DNA of 46,192 nucleotides from Acidimicrobiia bacterium (GTDB taxonomy: Bacteria; Actinomycetota; Acidimicrobiia; Acidimicrobiales; Poriferisodalaceae): NCBI GenBank assembly GCA_022826045.1, contig JAJDVQ010000090.1, positions 1-46,192 on the forward strand. The letters are read 5' to 3'. Below the pieces are notes generated by a model. That model did no database searches and had not been told where the DNA came from. It saw nothing but the letters and a program-made list of their open reading frames with translations. Within the stretch, counting starts at the first letter, position 1; every line of letters starts with the position of its first letter. This document shows, in pieces, positions 40,237 through 46,192 of the stretch. The translations under genes and the position numbers were made by a program.

Positions 40237-40270
40237 CCTGCGAGTGTGCCAGGCAAGTAGCTTCGACCCG

Positions 40271-40909
40271 GTGCCGAACCGAACTCGACCCACACTGCTG
40301 CTGTTCGTCCGGCACGGACTCACGCCGACCACCGGCGTCGAGCTGTACGGCCGGCGACCCGGAGTGCACCTGTCGGAGGCCGGTACGCAGCAGGCGCAGC
40401 GTGCTGCGGAACGCATCGCCGCAGGCGGGCGCCGGGTGGCGGCTGTCTATGCCAGCCCGCTGGAACGTGCCCAGGAGACCGCCGCGCCGATTGCCGGCGC
40501 CCTCGGACGCCGCGTGCGCACCCATGACGGCCTCAACGAAGCGGACATGGGCCGCTGGACGGGCCGCAAGCTCAGTCAGCTGCGCAAGCTGGCGGCATGG
40601 TCACAGGTGCAGCGCTACCCCAGCGGATTCGGCTTCCCCGACGGCGAGACGTTCCGCCAGATGCAGTCGCGCATAGCGGCCACCGCGGGCGAGCTGGCGG
40701 CCCGCCATCGCGGCGCGACCGTGGTCGCTGTCAGCCACGCCGACCCCATCCGGGCACTGGTGGCAGACGCCATGGGCACCCATCTGGATCTGTTCCAGCG
40801 GATCGTGGTGTCGCCGTGCTCGGTGACTGCGATCCTGTACACCGCTGACGGACCCGTGGTGCTGGCCACCAACAGCACGTCCGACCTCGCAGCATTGGCT
40901 CCGGCATGA
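40271..40909 (+). CDS. histidine phosphatase, MSMEG_4193 family
   Basis: A 212-residue phosphoglycerate-mutase-fold protein. The phosphohistidine signature is LLFVRHGLTP near the start; YASPLERAQETA and VVAVSHADPIRALVADA carry the other Arg and His of the active site. The GTG start puts the RHG motif near residue 15. It is the first gene of a trio (phosphatase, DUF3090, SCO1664 family) conserved in actinobacteria; in M. tuberculosis these are Rv2135c, Rv2134c and Rv2133c. The substrate is unknown. Confidence 0.88.
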   Translation: MPNRTRPTLLLFVRHGLTPTTGVELYGRRPGVHLSEAGTQQAQRAAERIAAGGRRVAAVYASPLERAQETAAPIAGALGRRVRTHDGLNEADMGRWTGRKLSQLRKLAAWSQVQRYPSGFGFPDGETFRQMQSRIAATAGELAARHRGATVVAVSHADPIRALVADAMGTHLDLFQRIVVSPCSVTAILYTADGPVVLATNSTSDLAALAPA

Positions 40910-41415
40910 GTGACGATTTCGACCTGCGCAATCCCGACACGTTCGTGGCGGGCACCGTCGGGCCGCCCGGTCAGCGGATCTTCTTCCTGCAGGCAACTGA
41001 GGCCGGCCATGTGGTCTCGCTGAAGCTGGAGAAGGGGCAGGTCTGGGCGCTGGCGAACCTGCTCAACGAGCTGCTCGAGGGCGAGGGCTACAAGGGTCCT
41101 GCCGCAGCATTCGGCGAACTCGTCGAACCCGTGACCGCCGCGTGGACCGTCGGCCGCCTCGCGACCGGCATGGACACCGAGGGCAGGGTCATCGTGGTGA
41201 TCGCCGACGAGATCGATGACGATGACGACGATCCCGACGCCGACTCGGGCGCTGCGGGAGAGATGTCGCCCGAGGACGACGAGCGCACCGGCGGTCGAGC
41301 CCGCATCCATCTCGACTACGCGACGACGCTCGGATTCGCTCAGCAAGCACTGCTGCTCGTCGAAGAAGGCCGCGACTTCGGCATGCGCAACGGGCACCGT
41401 CCGCCCCGTACCTGA
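40906..41415 (+). CDS. DUF3090 family protein
   Basis: A 169-residue protein. DLRNPDTFVAGTVGPPGQRIFFLQA, then VSLKLEKGQVWALANLLNELL and a C-terminal LDYATTLGFAQQALLLVEEGR match DUF3090 (the Rv2134c group). A run of Asp near residues 104-112 forms an acidic loop. Its ATG overlaps the phosphatase stop (ATGA). Function unknown; always next to a kinase-like SCO1664 gene. Confidence 0.88.
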   Translation: MSDDFDLRNPDTFVAGTVGPPGQRIFFLQATEAGHVVSLKLEKGQVWALANLLNELLEGEGYKGPAAAFGELVEPVTAAWTVGRLATGMDTEGRVIVVIADEIDDDDDDPDADSGAAGEMSPEDDERTGGRARIHLDYATTLGFAQQALLLVEEGRDFGMRNGHRPPRT

Positions 41416-41440
41416 TGGCTCCACGACCCAACGGTTCGGC

Positions 41441-42214
41441 GTGAACGAACCGGCCCCGCACCATGTGCTGCCCCGCAGCGAAGACGGTGAGCAACTCGAG
41501 CTGCCCGTCGTCTGGGACGCGCCCACCACCGTTGCCTTGGAGGTGCTGCAACAGGGCGACATCTCGATCCTGGGGCGGATGCCCTACAGCAGCAACGCCA
41601 CCTTCCTGGTGCACATCGATCACGCCACCACGCCGACGGCAGCGATCTACAAGCCCGAACGCGGCGAGCGGCCCCTGTGGGACTTTCCTTCCGGCCTGTA
41701 CCGGCGCGAGATCGCGGCATTCGAGCTGTCGGAGGCCTTGGGTTGGCACGTCATTCCGCCCACGGTCTGCCGCGACGGCCCGCTCGGCGTCGGCTCGGTT
41801 CAGCTCTTCATCGACGCGGACTTCACAGAGCACTACTTCACGCTGGTCGCCGAGGACCGCCACCACGGCGACCTGCGGCGGATCTGCGCGTTCGATCTGA
41901 TCGCCAACAACACCGACCGCAAGTCGGGTCACTGTCTGGCGTCGCGCTGGGGACCGATCTACGGCATCGACCAGGGCCTGTGCTTCGCCAGCGACTTCAA
42001 GCTGCGGACGGTCATCTGGGATTTCGGCGGAGAACCGTTCGACGACGAGCTTGGCGCTTCCATCGGAGCGGCCGCCGAACCGCCCGCCGACCTCGCGCAA
42101 TGGCTGCGACCTGACGAACTCAGCGCGCTCGCTGAACGCGCCGAATGGCTCGCCGACTTCGGCCGGTTCCCCGATGACGACGGCGGCCGCCGGTGGCCAT
42201 GGCCGCTGGTTTGA
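41441..42214 (+). CDS. SCO1664 family protein (kinase-like)
   Basis: A 257-residue protein of the SCO1664/Rv2133c group, distantly related to phosphatidylinositol-3/4-kinase-like and HipA-like folds. FLVHIDHATTPTAAIYKPERGERPLWDFP contains the ATP-lysine-like AIYKP, and FDLIANNTDRKSGHCL with GIDQGLCF supplies Asn/Asp residues at the catalytic and metal positions. The GTG start at 41441 lies 25 bases after DUF3090. The trio is usually near mshC in mycobacteria; mshC is not visible here. Confidence 0.85.
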   Translation: MNEPAPHHVLPRSEDGEQLELPVVWDAPTTVALEVLQQGDISILGRMPYSSNATFLVHIDHATTPTAAIYKPERGERPLWDFPSGLYRREIAAFELSEALGWHVIPPTVCRDGPLGVGSVQLFIDADFTEHYFTLVAEDRHHGDLRRICAFDLIANNTDRKSGHCLASRWGPIYGIDQGLCFASDFKLRTVIWDFGGEPFDDELGASIGAAAEPPADLAQWLRPDELSALAERAEWLADFGRFPDDDGGRRWPWPLV

Positions 42215-42222
42215 CCAGCGGC

Positions 42223-43185
42223 TCAGCGCGACTTGAGGGCTTCGATCAGCGCCGGCATCACCTTGTGCACGTCGCCGACGATTCCCAGGTCGGCAACGCC
42301 GAAGATCGGCGCTTCGGGGTCCTTGTTGATGGCCACGATGTTCTTGGAGCCCTTCATGCCCACCAAGTGCTGGGTGGCGCCTGAGATGCCGCAGGCGATG
42401 TAGACGCTGGGCTTCACCACCTTGCCGGTCTGGCCCACCTGCTTGGCATAGGGAACCCAGCCGGCATCCACGATGGCGCGCGAAGCGCCAGACGCGGCCC
42501 CCAGCAGGCCGGCCAGCTCGTCGACCATCGAGTACGCCTCGGGCTGGCCCAGCCCTCGACCGCCCGACACCACCACGGCGGCGTCATCGAGCTGCGGGCC
42601 CGAGCGCTCCTCGGCATGGCGACCCGTGACCGTCGCACGCCCTGCTTCGCCGGGGTCGACTGCTGCCACGCCCTCGACCGCAGCGGCCCCGCCGCCGCTG
42701 GGCTCGGCCTCGAAGCTCTTCGGGCGGAACATCGCGAGCGCCGGTGCCGGCGCCCGGTACGCAGTGAAGATGTTCTGCGTGCCGCCGAAGATGGGCTCCT
42801 CGGTGACGAGGCCCCCGTCGACGATCTCGGCTCCGACGTTGTTGGTGGACACGGGACGATCCGCCAGCACCGCCAAGCGGGCGGCGGTGTCGCGCCCGTC
42901 GGTGGTCTGGCCGAAGAACACAGCATCGGGCGAGGTGGCTTCGATGTGCCCGGCCAGCGCCGCGGCAGCGTGAACGCCGATCAGCCCGTCGCCGAGCCCT
43001 TCGAGTGCGTACACGGTCGACACGCCGTGCGCGCCCAGCTCGGCAGCCATGGCCTCGCCGTGTGCCGGGGCGAATGCGGTGACGGTGTCGGCCAGCGTGC
43101 GGGCCTTGGTGGCCAGCTCCAGCGTGAGGCCGGAGACACCGTCGGCGTCGCCCTCAGCGAAGAGCAGAATCTGTGCAAGCGTCAT
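42223..43185 (-). CDS. etfA: electron transfer flavoprotein subunit alpha
   Basis: FAD-binding half of ETF, accepting electrons from acyl-CoA and related dehydrogenases. The 320-residue protein has VSGGRGLG, the FAD site [23 protein letters not shown], then [19 protein letters not shown] and [13 protein letters not shown]. It follows etfB by 72 bases. Ends nine bases from the convergent SCO1664-family gene. Confidence 0.95.
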   Translation of the reverse strand: MTLAQILLFAEGDADGVSGLTLELATKARTLADTVTAFAPAHGEAMAAELGAHGVSTVYALEGLGDGLIGVHAAAALAGHIEATSPDAVFFGQTTDGRDTAARLAVLADRPVSTNNVGAEIVDGGLVTEEPIFGGTQNIFTAYRAPAPALAMFRPKSFEAEPSGGGAAAVEGVAAVDPGEAGRATVTGRHAEERSGPQLDDAAVVVSGGRGLGQPEAYSMVDELAGLLGAASGASRAIVDAGWVPYAKQVGQTGKVVKPSVYIACGISGATQHLVGMKGSKNIVAINKDPEAPIFGVADLGIVGDVHKVMPALIEALKSR

Positions 43186-43257
43186 TGCGGGTGGTTCCAG
43201 TCGGTTTCGTGGGTGAGTGGATCAGGAAGCTGAGTCAGCCGGTCACTGTCTGGCGGG

Positions 43258-44037
43258 TCAGATGACCTTGAGCTCGGTCAGGAACTCGACGATGTTGGCG
43301 TGGGCATCGCCCTCGTCGGTGATGATCTCGCCGGCCTCGCGCTCGGGCGCATCGGTCACCGCGACCGTTTCCTGGCGTGCCCCGGCGACGCCGACAGCGG
43401 CCGCATCGATGCCGAAGGCTGCGAGGTCTTTCGAGTCGACCGGCTTCTTCTTGGCCGCCATGATCCCCTTGAACGAGGGGTAGCGCGGCTCGACCACGCC
43501 CGCGGTGACCGACACGACGGCCGGAAGCGCGCACTCCACCTGGTCGTAACCGGCCTCGGTCTGCCGCTGAACGCTGGCGACGCCATCGGCGATTTCGATC
43601 TGCTTGGCGAATGTGATCGACGGCAGCCCCATCACGCCGGCGATCATCTCGGGGACGGTGCCGGTGTACCCGTCGCTCGACTCGACGCCCGCGAGCACGA
43701 GGTCGGCTTCGAGCTCGGCGATCGCAGCACCCAGCACCTTGGCAGTGCCGAGCGCGTCGCTGCCGGCGAGCGCATCGTCGCTGATGAGCAACGCATCGTC
43801 GGCGCCCATGGCGAGCGCTGTGCGCAGGCCGCTCGTCTCCGAACGGGGTGCCATCGACACCAGCGACACCTGGCCGCCGCCGGCCGCCTCGGCGAGCTGC
43901 AGCGCCATCTCGACGCCGTACGAGTCGGACTCGTCCAGGATCAGCTTGTCGTCCCGGTTCAGCGTGCCGGTCTCGGGAACCAGCTCGCCCGGGATAGCCG
44001 GGTCTGGGATCTGCTTGACGCACACAACGACCTTCAT
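43258..44037 (-). CDS. etfB: electron transfer flavoprotein subunit beta
   Basis: AMP-binding half of ETF, 259 residues. MKVVVCVKQIPDP, LDESDSYGVEMAL, ALAMGADDALLIS, VLAGVESSDGYTGTVP and LPAVVSVTAGVVEPRYPSFKGIMAAKKKP are standard. The ATG at 44037 begins the conserved MKVVVCVKQ; a longer upstream reading lacks support. First gene of etfBA; the 188-base divergent region to the lipid kinase carries a direct repeat. Confidence 0.95.
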   Translation of the reverse strand: MKVVVCVKQIPDPAIPGELVPETGTLNRDDKLILDESDSYGVEMALQLAEAAGGGQVSLVSMAPRSETSGLRTALAMGADDALLISDDALAGSDALGTAKVLGAAIAELEADLVLAGVESSDGYTGTVPEMIAGVMGLPSITFAKQIEIADGVASVQRQTEAGYDQVECALPAVVSVTAGVVEPRYPSFKGIMAAKKKPVDSKDLAAFGIDAAAVGVAGARQETVAVTDAPEREAGEIITDEGDAHANIVEFLTELKVI

Positions 44038-44115
44038 GGGGCGAGAGTCTGCCGACTCACAGCTTCGATGCCACACCCATTGTTCGGTAGTGCTCGCAAG
44101 CTCCAGCTTTGTCTC

Positions 44116-44210
44116 ATGGCGCCCACACGGTCGCGTCGGCCCAGCAGCCCATTCACTCACGGTCGCGTTGCCGAACCTGTTGCTTGATGGCGCTCACACG
44201 CTCGCGTCGG
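44116..44210. repeat. imperfect direct repeat in the etfB/lipid kinase intergenic region
   Basis: ATGGCGCCCACACGGTCGCG at 44116-44135 and ATGGCGCTCACACGCTCGCG at 44187-44206 differ at two positions, and both continue with TCGG. The start-to-start distance is 71 bases. A partial third copy (CACGGTCGCGT) lies between them near 44158. Such spaced copies between divergent promoters could be regulator sites. Confidence 0.55.
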
Positions 44211-44225
44211 GGCGAGACTTGCGCG

Positions 44226-45164
44226 GTGCGTGTCCTGCTGCTGGTCAACGATTCGGCATCGTCGACCACGGCCCGCACGCGCGTGCTCATCCACACGGCG
44301 CTCTCGGAGCGGCACGACACCGAGGTGGCCTTCACCAACCGGCGAGGGCACGCGGCTCGCTTGGCACGCGGGGCGGCAACGACCGGCACCGACGCGGTGG
44401 TCGTGCTCGGCGGCGACGGCACGCTCAACGAAGCCGCCAACGGGGTCGCCGGCACCGACTGCGTGCTCGCCGCATTGCCGGGCGGTTCCACCAACGTGTT
44501 CGCACGGACAATCGGCACGCCCGACGATCCGCTGGCAGCGACCCAAGCCGTCCTTGACGCATTCGAGATCGGCAGCATCACCTCAGCGGGGCTCGGACGC
44601 ACCTCGGGCCGTTACTTCCTGTTCCACTGCGGCATGGGGCTCGACGCTGCGATCGTGGAGCAGGTCGAGCGGCACCCCACGCTCAAACGGTATCTCGGCC
44701 ACCCGCTGTTCCTCCTTGCGGGCATCGACACGCTGTTGCGCCGTTACAACCGCCGGACCGGCACGCTGAGCGTGCGTACAACGGCTCCAACAACGGCGAC
44801 GATCGACGGTTGCTTCGTTGTCGTCGCGGCGAACACCGACCCCTACACCTTCCTCGGGAGCCGTCCAGTTCGGATCGCCCCCGCAGCAACGCTGCGCACC
44901 GGACTGTCGGTGGTGGGACTGCGGTCGCTCCGATTCGCCGACGCGCTAGACGTGCTCTCTGCGGTGTTCCGTGCCAACGGCAGCCTGAGCGACACCGATC
45001 CGAGCGTCGTGCAGCGCATCGACGACGTGCGCGACGTCACCGTGACCGGGATGCATCCCTTCGGTCACCAGCTCGACGGTGACCACCTCGGTGCCGTCGA
45101 CGAGCTCCAGCTCGAGTGGGTCCCCGACGCGCTGCGACTCGCCATCCCCACTGCACCGCGCTGA
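44226..45164 (+). CDS. diacylglycerol kinase-like lipid kinase
   Basis: A 312-residue DagK-catalytic-domain protein. The ATP motif VVLGGDGTLNEAANGV is near 60-75, and LAALPGGSTNVFARTIG gives the second nucleotide motif. FHCGMGLDAAIVEQVE and the C-terminal QLDGDHLG are conserved in the YegS/BmrU group. It phosphorylates diacylglycerol, sphingoid or a related lipid; the exact substrate cannot be read. The GTG at 44226 (MRVLLLVNDSAS) fits the fold. Confidence 0.9.
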   Translation: MRVLLLVNDSASSTTARTRVLIHTALSERHDTEVAFTNRRGHAARLARGAATTGTDAVVVLGGDGTLNEAANGVAGTDCVLAALPGGSTNVFARTIGTPDDPLAATQAVLDAFEIGSITSAGLGRTSGRYFLFHCGMGLDAAIVEQVERHPTLKRYLGHPLFLLAGIDTLLRRYNRRTGTLSVRTTAPTTATIDGCFVVVAANTDPYTFLGSRPVRIAPAATLRTGLSVVGLRSLRFADALDVLSAVFRANGSLSDTDPSVVQRIDDVRDVTVTGMHPFGHQLDGDHLGAVDELQLEWVPDALRLAIPTAPR

Positions 45165-45531
45165 CTCTTGTGGCTTGACGCGAGCGCAACGCGGGCCATT
45201 TGCGCCGATCCCGGGCAAACATCAGACCCCGTTCGCAGGTCAAAACCGCTGGTCAGAGGCGGTCTCGCGGGTGTGCGTAAAACGTTCGTTTTCTAACACG
45301 CCTCCAAAACGCTGTCAAGCGGTTTCGGCCACTGTCTTGCAGGACGCTCGCGCCGGCACGCCCGACCGGCGCGAACCCGCGTAGACGCAGGGCAAACCCG
45401 CCCTCGGCGCGGCGTGCCCGCACGGCGGTCCGGCCCTGTCGCGCCCGTCCGTTTCTGTCCGGCCGGGGTGTGCGCAAAACGAACGAATTCCAATCACACG
45501 GGACTCCATGTCCCGCTAGGAGGACGGCATC
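45165..45531. promoter_or_regulatory. 367-base intergenic region with repeated palindromic motifs
   Basis: No gene is seen here. Two related elements lie at 45271-45299 and 45468-45499. Both begin GTGTGCG[TC]AAAACG and end in ACAC. The first contains the inverted repeat AAAACG-TT-CGTTTT within an outer GTGT...ACAC pairing; the second has GTGTG...CACAC ends. The first may act as the lipid kinase terminator; the second lies 33 bases before the next ATG and may be an operator. AGGAGG about nine bases before 45532 is a strong ribosome binding site. Confidence 0.5.
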
Positions 45532-45858
45532 ATGCCACCAAGTCCAGTGCAAACACTTGATCCCGCCGCGTGGCGTCGGAACCCAAGAGTGCTCGCTCGT
45601 GTCGGCCGAAGATTGTCCATGGTCGCGGCGGCAGCACTGCTGCTGCTCGGGTCGATCGGTGTGACACTTGCCATTACTACCGATGATGCCGCCGCTCACC
45701 CTGGCGAGCAGCTTTGTTGGATCGTCGCGTACGAGACTGTGCAGTGGGGCAGCCAGCCATACCAGACGTACGAACGACCGGTGTACTGGTGCTACTGGGT
45801 GCCCCATGATCATCCAGAAGGACTTCTGTACGAGATACTCTTCTACATTGGATCACTA
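45532..45858 (+). pseudogene. secreted or membrane-anchored protein gene interrupted by an IS630-family element
   Basis: The first about 108 residues are host sequence: a basic N-terminus, a hydrophobic segment near 29-48 (signal peptide or anchor) and a Trp/Tyr-rich exported part with two Cys (LCWIVAY and VYWCYWV). At the TA around 45857-45858 the sequence becomes the end of an insertion element. The frame runs on in antisense to the transposase to a stop at 46074, giving a chimeric tail. The strong AGGAGG before the ATG shows the gene was once well translated. Family unknown. Confidence 0.65.
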
Positions 45859-46192
45859 GTGTCCTGTCTGGGGGATTCGTTGAATATATGCGGCCATGGT
45901 GTCGAAGATCTGGTCTGCGGTCTTGTGCCACACGAACGGTCTGGGGTTGTCGTTCCAGTTGTCGACCCAGGCGTTGATGGAGTCCTTGAGCTCGGCGACG
46001 CTGCGGTGGGTGCCTCGTTTGAGCCATTTGGTGGTGAGCTCGGAGAACCACCGCTCGACGAGGTTCATCCATGAGCTGTAGGTGGGGGTGAAGTGCAGCT
46101 TGAAGCGTGGGTGGCGCGCCAGCCAGCGCTTGACGGCAGGCGTCTTGTGGGCGGAGACGTTGTCGAGCACGATGTGGACGTCGAGCCCGTCG
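45856..46192 (-). mobile_element. IS630-family insertion sequence, 3' part of transposase (runs off window)
   Basis: Minus-strand C-terminal part of an IS630/Tc1-type DDE transposase. LDNVSAHKTPAVKRWLA holds the second catalytic Asp and PTYSSWMNLVERWFSEL the final Glu of the triad. The end IQRIPQTGH is a common family C-terminus, and the TAG stop overlaps the TA target dinucleotide. The element's outer end starts GTGTCCTGTCTGGGG at 45859. The upstream half, including the first catalytic Asp, lies beyond the window. Confidence 0.9.

Noticed and set aside
45253..45813. minus-strand frame over the intergenic region and exported-protein gene
   Set aside because: No start signal or motif, and it crosses a gene with a strong ribosome binding site on the other strand.

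Overview
The window is GC-rich DNA of an actinobacterium, most likely of the Acidimicrobiia or a relative (inference). The clearest clue is gene order. On the minus strand, argS, lysA, hom, thrC, rho, rpmE, prfA, prmC-tsaC, two atpI/atpZ-like genes and atpBEFHAGDC run without interruption from 36924 down to 14502, and murA lies further down. This matches the arrangement known in Mycobacterium and other Actinomycetota (argS-lysA-thrA-thrC-thrB-rho-rpmE-prfA-hemK-sua5-wecA-atpI-atpBEFHAGDC...murA). Other actinobacterial marks are putative F420 enzymes, the phosphatase/DUF3090/SCO1664-family trio, many GTG starts, ATGA start/stop overlaps and apparently leaderless promoters.

Layout. 1-1040: mobile-element debris, with two small coupled genes and a transposase fragment. 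1208-3932 (minus): cysteine desulfurase, mnmA and a small membrane protein, forming a tRNA thiolation operon. 4148-5272: an SRPBCC-aminoglycoside-phosphotransferase-like fusion. 5342-7672 (minus): meaB and murA, divergent from an MFS transporter and an alpha/beta hydrolase (7761-9966). 9986-11388 (minus): a secreted six-cysteine protein followed by two tandem-duplicated small membrane proteins. 11475-14340: an L-2-hydroxyglutarate oxidase-like gene divergent from glpX-hisI. 14502-36924 (minus): the conserved cluster, covering ATP synthase, glyA, rpiB, translation termination and modification, a Rho homologue, aspartate-family amino acid synthesis and argS. 37075-37146: tRNA-Arg(CCG). 37204-40236: a PPOX/FDOR-like protein, a FrhB-like iron-sulfur protein, a lipoprotein and a family 5 uracil-DNA glycosylase. 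40271-42214: the conserved actinobacterial trio. 42223-44037 (minus): etfBA. 44226-45164: a lipid kinase. 45532-46192: a secreted-protein gene cut by an IS630-family element that runs off the window.

The most unusual observation is the Rho homologue at the canonical rho position (28223-29605). It keeps the N-terminal and RNA-binding cold-shock domains but has lost the Walker A lysine, and its Q-loop, R-loop and arginine-finger region are altered or missing. It looks like a pseudo-ATPase Rho. Immediately upstream, where thrB would be expected, sits a VapBC-like toxin-antitoxin pair. Also notable are a MurA with Asp in place of the fosfomycin-target Cys, two domain fusions (SRPBCC-APH and PrmC-TsaC), a tandem duplication with a possible frameshift, and repeated palindromic motifs upstream of the IS-disrupted gene.
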